5,269 bases of DNA from Bacillota bacterium (GCA_021779415.1 JAJYAS010000296.1:1-5269), one strand, 5' to 3'. Shown: positions 1-5,213, counted from the stretch's first letter. Program-made: numbers and translations. Notes: generated by a model from the letters alone, not told the origin.

Positions 1-561
1 AACTGGAAAACGTTCAACTTCACCCCCAAATTCTTCATCCAATCTCAGCCGACAAACTGGACATAGATTTCCCTCGATACGGATTCCGTACATCTCCTCA
101 AATTGTGGACGTAAAGACACTGGCAACAGATGCAGAGGATCCTCATGCATAGGGCATCCGTCTATAGCATAAACTGCTCCTTCCTCCGTTCTCGTGAATT
201 CTTCCAGGCCGCGCTTCAATAAACTTACGATGGTGGATTTACCGCCGCTTACTGGTCCCATTAACAATAAAATACGTTTACGAACATCCAATCGTTTCGC
301 AGCACTGTGGAAATATTCCTCAATTAGGCGTTCTAATGTTTTATCTAACCCAAATAGTTCCTTGTCAAAAAAAGTGTATTTTTTCTGATCTCCGTTGGTT
401 TCAACCCCGGCTGCTTTGATCATGGCATAGATTCGAGCATGAGCATGTAGTGCCAAGTTGGTATTTTTTGTAACCATTTGCAAATACTCCGTAAACGTAC
501 CACTCCATGCCAGAGCAGCCTCTATCTCGCGATATTCACGCAACCACTTAATGACTTCCAT
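1..561 (-). CDS. prkA: PrkA family AAA+ serine protein kinase/protease, N-terminal part (cut by window edge)
   Basis: The first 187 codons of a protein that matches the N-terminal AAA domain of PrkA throughout; the family is about 630 residues long, so roughly 70% lies beyond position 1. Visible hallmarks are the ELFGLDKTLERLIEEYFHSA segment (residues 68-87), the Walker A motif GPVSGGKS (102-109), the AIDGCPMHEDPLHLLP block (132-147) and the YGIRIEGNL block. PrkA was described as a serine kinase. Work in Bacillus subtilis reports ATP-dependent protease activity linked to sporulation, and its enterobacterial relative YeaG acts in starvation and stress responses; it is cytoplasmic. The start at 561 is supported by a GGGAGGG ribosome binding site 5-6 bases upstream and by N-terminal alignment to the family (MEVIKWLREYREIEAALAW). 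Two cysteine pairs or near-pairs (C136-x2-H139, C167-x2-C170) are seen. spoVR and a DUF444 gene often follow prkA, but the window ends first. Confidence 0.95.
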   Translation of the reverse strand, partial: MEVIKWLREYREIEAALAWSGTFTEYLQMVTKNTNLALHAHARIYAMIKAAGVETNGDQKKYTFFDKELFGLDKTLERLIEEYFHSAAKRLDVRKRILLLMGPVSGGKSTIVSLLKRGLEEFTRTEEGAVYAIDGCPMHEDPLHLLPVSLRPQFEEMYGIRIEGNLCPVCRLRLDEEFGGEVERFPV

Positions 562-605
562 GGTAGCCCTCCCTTCTCCTCCATCAACATGACCTATCGG
601 TATAT

Positions 606-651
606 AATTAAGTATATGCCTTGCCTTAGAAGATAAGGCATATACTTAATT
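606..651. repeat. Perfect 17-bp inverted repeat in the prkA leader
   Basis: The left arm 606-622 (aattaagtatatgcctt) is the exact reverse complement of 635-651, with a 12-base loop. It lies 45 bases upstream of the prkA start. Read on the plus strand it is followed by TTTCTTTT and would resemble a terminator, but no plus-strand gene enters it. Read on the minus strand it has no U-tract and would form a hairpin in the prkA leader, or a DNA operator dyad. The loop also holds a second copy of the AAGGC block, so an alternative GCCTTA/TAAGGC upper stem with a 5-base bulge is possible. The role is unknown. Confidence 0.75.
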
Positions 652-660
652 TTCTTTTAC

Positions 661-698
661 TGGAAAAAATAAAAGAACACCTCCCTTGAGATGTTCTT
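661..698 (-). terminator. Rho-independent terminator after the 69-residue gene
   Basis: On the minus strand an 11-bp stem is formed by 698-688 (AAGAACATCTC) and 683-673 (GAGGTGTTCTT), with one G-U pair and the 4-base loop AAGG. It is followed by TTATTTTTT (672-664). It starts 15 bases after the stop codon of the small gene ending at 714, which is the usual position, and separates that gene from prkA. All three parts (stem, tight loop, U-tract) are present. Confidence 0.9.
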
Positions 699-713
699 AT
701 CAATCGAGAAATA

Positions 714-923
714 TTAGATTTTTTCCAAATCCCAAGGATCGTAAGCGAATTCACCAGGTAAAATATCTAAACGCGCCACGATATAGTCCCCAACCTCATC
801 ACGATCAACACGAACAACCGTTCCAAGACAGTTGTTACTTGTAGTAACCCGGTCTCCGACCTGAAATTGTCGTTTTCGGCGATGGGAAGAGCCCGTTTCT
901 GATTCACGATTTCTCGTAAACAT
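714..923 (-). CDS. Small SH3/KOW-like hypothetical protein, 69 residues
   Basis: A small basic-to-acidic protein of unknown function. Residues 1-20 are polar and rich in Arg, Ser and Glu (RRKRQF at 15-20), probably disordered. Residues 20-69 read like a small beta-barrel: FQVGDRVTT, then GTVVRVDRDEVGDYIVARLD, ending in GEFAYDPWDLEKI. The GDRV...GTVVRV pattern resembles KOW/SH3-like domains that bind nucleic acid or protein, but the family could not be named. The frame is open upstream to an ATG at 1028. The ATG at 923 was chosen because AAGGGAGGGTG sits 7 bases before it and because the upstream extension is low-complexity and lacks a ribosome binding site. It lies between glnA and prkA, has its own strong terminator at 661-698, and may be read through from glnA or from a promoter in the 232-base gap upstream. 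Confidence 0.75.
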   Translation of the reverse strand: MFTRNRESETGSSHRRKRQFQVGDRVTTSNNCLGTVVRVDRDEVGDYIVARLDILPGEFAYDPWDLEKI

Positions 924-965
924 TATATAACACCCTCCCTTATAGAAACTTACTAACTCTAACTT

Positions 966-982
966 TATGTAATAGTAACATA
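966..982. repeat. Short dyad TATGT-N7-ACATA upstream of the small gene
   Basis: Perfect 5-bp arms separated by 7 bases, located 43 bases upstream of the start at 923. On the minus strand the centre reads TGTTACTAT, a weak extended -10 element (TGn plus 4/6 matches to TATAAT), so the dyad could be an operator over a promoter. No convincing -35 was found. The rest of the 924-1121 gap shows nothing else assignable. Confidence 0.3.
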
Positions 983-1121
983 GCCCACCCAGAAAATCTA
1001 TAATAAATTTAGAACATTCACGCTTCATATTTCTATTTATTCAGGGTTGCCCCGTTTATTCCTTTATTTCAATCCTTCATAAGCAATAATAGCTATTACA
1101 TTTAGATGATACAAGCGGCGA

Positions 1122-1152
1122 GATAAGAGCCTAGCGGCGCTAGGCTCTTATC
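1122..1152 (-). other. Strong 14-bp hairpin just after the glnA stop
   Basis: The arms 1122-1135 (gataagagcctagc) and 1139-1152 are perfect reverse complements with a 3-base loop, starting 3 bases past the glnA stop codon. On the minus strand the hairpin is followed by TCGCCGCTTG, with no U-tract, so it is not a canonical intrinsic terminator. It may protect the glnA mRNA 3' end, mark a processing point or cause partial or Rho-assisted termination. Read-through into the 69-residue gene is therefore possible. Confidence 0.7.
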
Positions 1153-1155
1153 AGC

Positions 1156-2484
1156 TTAATACATGTGTAAGTAACGATCCAGTTCCCACTGTGTGACAGT
1201 AATACGGAAACTATCCCATTCCTCAGTTTTTGCCTCAACAAAGCGGTGATAGATATGATTCCCCAATGCCTCTTGAATAACAGGGGCATTACTGAGTTCA
1301 GCCAAAGCTTCTTTCAAACTTCCTGGTAGGGAAGCAATCCCCAGTTTTTCACGTTCCTCGCTGTTCATAGCGTAAATGTTTAAATCAACTGCAGGCGGTG
1401 GGATAAGTTTATTTTTAATCCCGTCTAGCCCCGCTTTAAGTTGAACGGCGATGGCCAAATATGGATTACAGGCTGGATCCGGGCTGCGCAGTTCTATGCG
1501 GGTTGAAGCGCCTCTTTTGGCTGGGATACGAATGAGCGGACTCCTATTTCGTCCGGACCAGGCAATATAACACGGTGCTTCATAACCTGGTACAAGTCGC
1601 TTATACGAGTTGACGGTTGGGTTGGTGATGGCCGCAAAAGAATGAGCATGCTTCATGAGGCCTGCAATATATTGATAGGCAATTTCGGAAAGCTCCATCG
1701 GATCGCTAGGATCAAAAAACACGTTTTTGCCATCTTTAAAGAGCGATTGGTTACTATGCATACCGGATCCATTAATTCCAAAAATTGGTTTAGGCATGAA
1801 CGTAGCATGTAAACCATGATGCTGGGCAATCGTGCGTACAACGAAACGGAAAGTAGCAATTTTATCGGCGATATCCAAGGCATCGGAATATTTAAAATCA
1901 ATCTCATGTTGTCCAGGTGCCACTTCATGGTGCGATGCTTCAATCTCGTAGCCCATTTGTTCTAACGTTAACACCATATCACGACGCGCATTCTCTCCTA
2001 AGTCAACAGGAGTTAAATCAAAATAGCCCGCTTTGTCGTGCGTAATCGTTGTAGGACGCCCTTCAGCATCCGTATGGAAGAGGAAAAACTCTAATTCCGG
2101 ACCCACATTCAAGGTGTATCCCATTTCAGATGCTTCTTTCAAGACTCTTTTTAGCGCACTGCGCGGGCATCCATCAAATGAGGTGCCATCCGGGTTATAA
2201 ACATCACATATAAGTCGAGCGACCCCCCCTTCCTTAGGTCGCCAAGGGAAAACCACAAAGGTATTGGGGTCTGGACGCAAATACATATCTGATTCTTCAA
2301 TACGCGCAAATCCTTCAATCGAAGAACCGTCAAACATCAGTTCCCCATCTAAAGCCTTCTCCAGTTGTTCTATCGTAATTGCTACATTCTTAAGAATCCC
2401 AAATATGTCTGTAAACTGCAACCTAATAAACTTGACACCTTTCTCATGGGCTTCCTGCAAAACATCATCTTTGGTCATCATCAT
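1156..2484 (-). CDS. glnA: Glutamine synthetase, type I-alpha
   Basis: ATP-dependent condensation of glutamate and ammonium to glutamine, the main ammonium-assimilating step; cytoplasmic, dodecameric in this family. At 442 residues it has the length of GSI-alpha enzymes. The beta-grasp domain comes first ([12 protein letters not shown] at 18-29, FDGSSIEGF at 51-59), then the catalytic domain. Metal/substrate ligands and motifs seen include GPELEFFLF (E129, E131), [14 protein letters not shown] (E186, E193), NGSGMH (H242), [17 protein letters not shown] (R295, flap E301), NRSPLIRIP and TRIELR (E330, R332). There is no adenylylation-site Tyr motif or beta-type insertion, so control is expected by feedback inhibition; R61 matches the Arg62 of B. 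subtilis GS needed for that. The start at 2484 is the first of three ATGs, with GGGAG 10-11 bases upstream. A short ATG-CAA-TGA frame at 2489-2481 overlaps it. Expression is probably governed by the operator and leader terminator at 2511-2606. Confidence 0.98.
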   Translation of the reverse strand: MMMTKDDVLQEAHEKGVKFIRLQFTDIFGILKNVAITIEQLEKALDGELMFDGSSIEGFARIEESDMYLRPDPNTFVVFPWRPKEGGVARLICDVYNPDGTSFDGCPRSALKRVLKEASEMGYTLNVGPELEFFLFHTDAEGRPTTITHDKAGYFDLTPVDLGENARRDMVLTLEQMGYEIEASHHEVAPGQHEIDFKYSDALDIADKIATFRFVVRTIAQHHGLHATFMPKPIFGINGSGMHSNQSLFKDGKNVFFDPSDPMELSEIAYQYIAGLMKHAHSFAAITNPTVNSYKRLVPGYEAPCYIAWSGRNRSPLIRIPAKRGASTRIELRSPDPACNPYLAIAVQLKAGLDGIKNKLIPPPAVDLNIYAMNSEEREKLGIASLPGSLKEALAELSNAPVIQEALGNHIYHRFVEAKTEEWDSFRITVTQWELDRYLHMY

Positions 2485-2493
2485 TGCATTACC

Positions 2494-2503
2494 ACTCCCT
2501 TCA
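2494..2503 (-). promoter_or_regulatory. glnA ribosome binding site
   Basis: On the minus strand AAGGGAGTGG precedes TAATGCA and the triple ATG. Spacing favours the first ATG (2484). The second and third would be 3 and 6 bases further away. An out-of-frame ATG at 2489 sits closer and reads only two codons before TGA. Confidence 0.7.
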
Positions 2504-2510
2504 TTTTTTC

Positions 2511-2551
2511 AAAAAAAGTCCATGCCTCACCCCTAACGGCTCAGCATGAAC
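2511..2551 (-). terminator. Intrinsic terminator in the glnA leader (candidate attenuator)
   Basis: On the minus strand GUUCAUGCU (2551-2543) pairs with GGCAUGGAC (2526-2518) over 9 bp including two U-G pairs. Opposed 5'-GA-3' dinucleotides (2542-2541 and 2528-2527) allow tandem sheared G.A pairs, then GCC/GGU closes a 6-base loop GUUAGG (2537-2532). Seven U (2517-2511) follow the stem directly. It lies about 60 bases downstream of the predicted -10 and about 27 bases before the glnA start, so transcripts from that promoter must cross it. It could also catch read-through from the adenosyltransferase gene. No room for another promoter exists between it and glnA. Confidence 0.8.
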
Positions 2552-2577
2552 AACATTGTCCTAAACCCTATAAGGAT

Positions 2578-2606
2578 AGTATATCCATTGTCATTTGAAA
2601 TTACAA
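2578..2606 (-). promoter_or_regulatory. Predicted sigma-A promoter of glnA
   Basis: On the minus strand a -35 TTGTAA (2606-2601, 4/6 to TTGACA) and a -10 TATACT (2583-2578, 5/6 to TATAAT) are separated by exactly 17 bases. The predicted start is near 2571, giving a leader of about 88 bases. The promoter begins 7 bases after the adenosyltransferase stop codon. Confidence 0.75.
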
Positions 2607-2608
2607 TG
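2586..2608. promoter_or_regulatory. GlnR/TnrA-type operator dyad over the glnA promoter
   Basis: The minus strand reads TGTAATTTCAAATGACA at 2605-2589, a perfect match to the GlnR/TnrA consensus TGTNA-N7-TNACA. The symmetry extends outward to CATTGT and ACAATG (2608 and 2586), making a 23-bp dyad with 8-base arms and one mismatch. It overlaps the -35 and most of the spacer, a position suited to repression. In Bacillus such sites bind MerR-family GlnR or TnrA and respond to feedback-inhibited glutamine synthetase. No regulator gene is in this window, so the binding protein is inferred. Confidence 0.7.
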
Positions 2609-2612
2609 TACC

Positions 2613-3146
2613 CTAATACTCAATTCCAAGACGAGCCATTATTCCCTTTTCGAAAGGATGCTTTTTCAAAACCATTTCTGTCACTAAATCAGCTTTTTCA
2701 ACCAATAACTTCGAAGCATTGCGACCTGTTAAAACTAACTCAACGTGGGAGGGCTTCCTATCAATTAATTCTAGGACTTCGCTTTCAGGAATTAGTTCAA
2801 ACCAAAGCGCGTTAACAATTTCATCAAGTATGACAATATCCCATTCCCCCGAAGTAATGATTTCCTGCGCTCTGATAAAGGCCTTGCGTGCTTCTAGAAT
2901 GTGTTCCTCTTGGAGTTCTCCTTTGCGAACCCAGCCCTGCCCTCCAAAGTGTTCTAGTTGACATTCCGGTTGCAAGCGCTTCAGACCTTCTAGCTCTCCG
3001 TAATCATTCCCCCCCTTCATAAACTGTATAATGTAAACCCGAAAACCATGACCCACAGCACGTATTGCCAAACCAAACGCCGCGGTTGTTTTTCCTTTGC
3101 AATCCCCAGTGTATACTTGTACCAACCCTTGTGAAATATTTGTCAT
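2613..3146 (-). CDS. cobO: Cob(I)yrinic acid a,c-diamide adenosyltransferase (CobO/BtuR/CobA family)
   Basis: Transfers the 5'-deoxyadenosyl group of ATP to the cobalt of a reduced corrinoid, in adenosylcobalamin synthesis or salvage; cytoplasmic. The 177-residue product has the whole family layout: QVYTGDCKGKTTAAFGLAIRAVGHG with the P-loop near the N-terminus, IIQFMKG, WDIVILDEIVNAL (the Walker B-like strand) and VLTGRNAS, ending in ARLGIEY, close to the usual RKGIEY end. One P-loop residue is Cys where the family usually has Gly or Asn (GDCKGKTT). The start is ambiguous: ATG at 3146 has GGAAGG 7 bases upstream, ATG at 3149 only 4 bases, and ATG at 3167 has no ribosome binding site. The first two overlap the TGA stop of the upstream gene, implying translational coupling. 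Named cobO for the family; btuR and cobA are used for the same orthologue. Confidence 0.92.
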   Translation of the reverse strand: MTNISQGLVQVYTGDCKGKTTAAFGLAIRAVGHGFRVYIIQFMKGGNDYGELEGLKRLQPECQLEHFGGQGWVRKGELQEEHILEARKAFIRAQEIITSGEWDIVILDEIVNALWFELIPESEVLELIDRKPSHVELVLTGRNASKLLVEKADLVTEMVLKKHPFEKGIMARLGIEY

Positions 3147-3676
3147 CATTGCACCTTCCGTATCCATTTTTCAAGTTGTGGATGTATATAAACCACATTG
3201 GGGGAACTTAAGATTTCTGGAAACCTCTCTAGGCTTTGTCTATTGAAGGAAATTGAAAAGAACAACTTTATCGACGACTTCTCATCGGTTGCTCTCAATT
3301 CTACTTTATCAGGATAAAAATAGTAGGAATAATTCCCATCGCGCCATGAAATTTCAACTTCCCCAAGTTTCACACGGATTATTCCGAATTCCTCAACCTT
3401 GACCGCTTCTACGCCTGTAAACGGTTGTCTAAGATATTCCGCTTCCAAGCCAACCTGTCCAACTTTAAACTGGGATTCTAATAGTTGTTCAACAATCAGT
3501 CGGGCAGGAATAGAGATATCTTCGAAAACCCGACGTTCGCTCTTTAACTCATTTAGGATTTGCTCAAATTTCTGGACATGGATCGAACGAAATTTCCGAG
3601 CCTTATTTAAAGCAATTTCAAAATTTTGATACACATCTTCCAAACATTCAAGAAGTGCCTCATCTTCTTCGCGCAT
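3146..3676 (-). CDS. Unrecognised 176-residue protein with helical N-terminus, coupled to cobO
   Basis: Not recognised. Residues 1-70 are rich in Glu, Leu, Lys and Arg with no Pro until 57, and should form long helices, probably a coiled coil (about 8-50). Residues 85-145 alternate hydrophobic and polar in a beta-like way (FGIIRVKLGEVEISW, NYSYYFYPDKVELRA, SSIKLFFSISF). The C-terminus is short and basic (KWIRKVQ). There is no signal peptide, membrane segment or visible catalytic motif. The start at 3676 has the strong site GAGGAGGTGG upstream, with a longish spacer. Its TGA overlaps the ATGATG of the adenosyltransferase gene, so the two are made together. A link to corrinoid metabolism is inferred only from this coupling. 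The TPR gene lies 124 bases upstream on the same strand with no terminator in between. Confidence 0.8.
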   Translation of the reverse strand: MREEDEALLECLEDVYQNFEIALNKARKFRSIHVQKFEQILNELKSERRVFEDISIPARLIVEQLLESQFKVGQVGLEAEYLRQPFTGVEAVKVEEFGIIRVKLGEVEISWRDGNYSYYFYPDKVELRATDEKSSIKLFFSISFNRQSLERFPEILSSPNVVYIHPQLEKWIRKVQ

Positions 3677-3687
3677 GTTGATTTATC

Positions 3688-3697
3688 CACCTCCTCA
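3688..3697 (-). promoter_or_regulatory. Strong ribosome binding site of the 176-residue protein
   Basis: The minus strand reads GAGGAGGTGG, a near-full anti-Shine-Dalgarno match. It decides the start at 3676, although the spacing from GGAGG to ATG (about 13 bases) is long. Confidence 0.65.
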
Positions 3698-3774
3698 CCC
3701 ATATCTCTCTTCTAGCAAAGATATTCTATAAGGCTATTCTATCTGAACGTTACTCATTAATAAAGTCTACTTTT

Positions 3775-3786
3775 CGAAATATTTCG
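3775..3786. repeat. 12-bp perfect palindrome CGAAATATTTCG
   Basis: A self-complementary 12-mer 14 bases after the TPR gene stop. It has no loop or U-tract, so it is not a terminator. It could be an operator for the gene starting at 3676, or chance in AT-rich DNA. In the rest of this 124-base gap only the repeated ATAGAAT (minus strand, 3742-3736 and 3729-3723), two possible -10 elements without a good -35, was noticed. Confidence 0.25.
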
Positions 3787-3800
3787 GTAGTCAACCCAAT

Positions 3801-5036
3801 TTACTTCTTTTCGCGCAAACGTTTTGATACTCTCTGAACTCTCAGCTCAATCCAATCTGTCATCATCTCAGCCTTTCTTCCCATTTCTAGTGCCTTCCAG
3901 TAACATTCCAAGGCATCCCTATAGCCCCGTTGTTTTTCAAAAGCCTCAGCTAAACGAACCAAAGCGTCAAGTTCAGACCCATTATGAAATTCCGATTTGT
4001 CCTTTAATCGGTCTGGCGATTGTCGTGGGAGTGAGGACAAGGCTTCAAGTACTTCGCCAATTCGCAATTCATCGCCAATCGCTTCAAAGAGACTTAGTGC
4101 TTTTAAATAATATAGTTCTGCCTTAGCCAAATCCATAGATAGAAAGAATAAACCTGCTAAGCTTTGATAACGTAAGGCTAAGTCCAAATCTTGTCCAGGA
4201 TAAAAACTTATAGATAATTCAAGGTAATGTTTCGCTTCCTGATAGTTTTCTAATAACTGCTCAATTTTACTCAGAAAAAAGCAACTTTCACTGAAGGCAC
4301 TCTGATCATCAAATTTTAAACAGAGGGCAACAGCCCTTTGTTGACATTCAAACGCTAAATGCATTTCATTTTGATCGAAGTAAATTAAGGCTAAATATTG
4401 AAGCGTATTAGAAAGGGCAATCATATCAGCAATGTGGGCAAAAATCTGGCAGGCATGCTTTAAACTTCTTAACGCATCTATTTTTTTTCCTTGTCTAAAA
4501 GACAATTCCCCTAACAGTACATCCAACTCTCCTTCCCCTTTGGGGAACCCGTTTAACTGGCAAATTTCCCTCGCCTGTGTGTATGCTTTCTGAGCTCTGC
4601 TACCCTCTTCCAGACTAGCATAAACTTGACCTAAATCTGCATAGAGCATCCCAAGTCTTAGCGGTGGAGATGAGCTCGGATAAACCAGTATGGCTTGCTC
4701 GTAGTCCCTACACGCTTCCTGAAGCATCCCTTTTTTAACTGAAACGCTGGCTAGACCAGCCCACGCTTCTGACATCCCTTTCTCATTTCGGAGCTCAAGA
4801 CAAATTCGCAAGGCCTCTTTGAAACCCTGTTCTGCAAAATCCAACTTTTCTAAGCGAGCTCTCACAGTCGCTAACAGTCTTAACGTAAATGCAATAATTT
4901 CAGGGACAGTTAATTGATACGCTATCAAGAGACCCTGAGAGAAGTAATTTTCTGCTTCAAGGTATTCTTCTTCCCCAAGACACTTTGTTCCATCTTCCAT
5001 TAGGATCCGCCAAACGGATAATTCACTATCGTCCAT
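3801..5036 (-). CDS. Tetratricopeptide-repeat (TPR) protein, 411 residues
   Basis: A nearly all-helical protein built of about nine TPR-like units, centred near residues 15-42, 56-82, 90-120, 130-161, 172-203, 209-243, 250-281, 287-320 and 356-387. Each shows the TPR spacing of small and large hydrophobic residues, for example YADLGQVYASLEEGSRAQKA and LVRLAEAFEKQRGYRDALEC. The stretch 333-355 is a polar break, and the C-terminus is basic (RVSKRLREKK). It has no signal peptide, membrane helix, DNA-binding or enzymatic domain, so it is probably a cytoplasmic protein-protein scaffold or a peptide-binding regulator; the partner is unknown. The start at 5036 has CGGAGGCG with 7-base spacing. It is the first gene of the minus-strand series and is divergent from the gene starting near 5222. 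Co-transcription with the coiled-coil gene 124 bases downstream is possible but not shown. Confidence 0.88.
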   Translation of the reverse strand: MDDSELSVWRILMEDGTKCLGEEEYLEAENYFSQGLLIAYQLTVPEIIAFTLRLLATVRARLEKLDFAEQGFKEALRICLELRNEKGMSEAWAGLASVSVKKGMLQEACRDYEQAILVYPSSSPPLRLGMLYADLGQVYASLEEGSRAQKAYTQAREICQLNGFPKGEGELDVLLGELSFRQGKKIDALRSLKHACQIFAHIADMIALSNTLQYLALIYFDQNEMHLAFECQQRAVALCLKFDDQSAFSESCFFLSKIEQLLENYQEAKHYLELSISFYPGQDLDLALRYQSLAGLFFLSMDLAKAELYYLKALSLFEAIGDELRIGEVLEALSSLPRQSPDRLKDKSEFHNGSELDALVRLAEAFEKQRGYRDALECYWKALEMGRKAEMMTDWIELRVQRVSKRLREKK

Positions 5037-5111
5037 ATTATCGCCTCCGTGTCTGCTCCATAATATGCACGAGTTGAGTTATTGGGCATATCGTATTGTG
5101 TAAGTTTGTGA

Positions 5112-5140
5112 TTGACAGTTTGATTTAGTGACAGAAGAAT
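5112..5140 (+). promoter_or_regulatory. Candidate sigma-A promoter for the plus-strand gene
   Basis: A perfect -35 TTGACA (5112-5117) and a weaker -10 AAGAAT (5135-5140, 4/6) are separated by 17 bases. This would give a start near 5147 and a leader of about 75 bases. A second possible -10 (TATGAT, 5184-5189) has no -35 at proper distance. Confidence 0.5.
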
Positions 5141-5204
5141 TTTCCGGACGAACTAGCTTGTAATCTAGACATAAAAGTCGAAATATGATAATCTAATTTT
5201 TAGA

Positions 5205-5213
5205 GGGGAGGTG
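5205..5213 (+). promoter_or_regulatory. Ribosome binding site GGGGAGGTG of the right-edge gene
   Basis: Near-perfect Shine-Dalgarno. The two in-frame TTG codons after it are at 5216 (4 bases from GGAGG) and 5222 (10 bases). No ATG or in-frame GTG is available, so a TTG start is required unless the gene starts later at the ATG at 5261. Confidence 0.75.

Noticed and set aside
606..651. Terminator of the small gene ending at 714
   Set aside because: On the minus strand this inverted repeat has no U-tract, and the hairpin at 673-698 with its TTATTTTTT tail already fills that role.
924..1028. N-terminal extension of the small minus-strand gene to an ATG at 1028 (35 more residues)
   Set aside because: No ribosome binding site before 1028, low-complexity composition, and a strong Shine-Dalgarno 7 bases before the internal ATG at 923.
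1653..1943. Open frames within glnA in other frames, and plus-strand frames antisense to glnA, cobO, the coiled-coil gene and the TPR gene
   Set aside because: No ribosome binding sites, no recognisable protein content, and all lie inside well-supported genes.
2511..2551. ANTAR antiterminator target
   Set aside because: The hexaloop is GUUAGG, without the A at position 1 typical of ANTAR sites, and no clear first hairpin with a matching hexaloop was found upstream.
3147..3167. Longer adenosyltransferase starting at 3167
   Set aside because: No Shine-Dalgarno upstream, and it would overlap the preceding gene by about 22 bases; ATGs at 3149 and 3146 follow a GGAAGG site and fit the family N-terminus.
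3715..3800. Promoter TTGACT (minus strand, 3794-3789) for the coiled-coil gene
   Set aside because: No acceptable -10 lies 16-18 bases downstream; AGTAGA at the right spacing is a poor match.
5099..5117. GlnR/TnrA-like TGTAA...TGACA over the plus-strand -35
   Set aside because: The spacer is 9 bases rather than 7, so the half-sites are out of register with the consensus.
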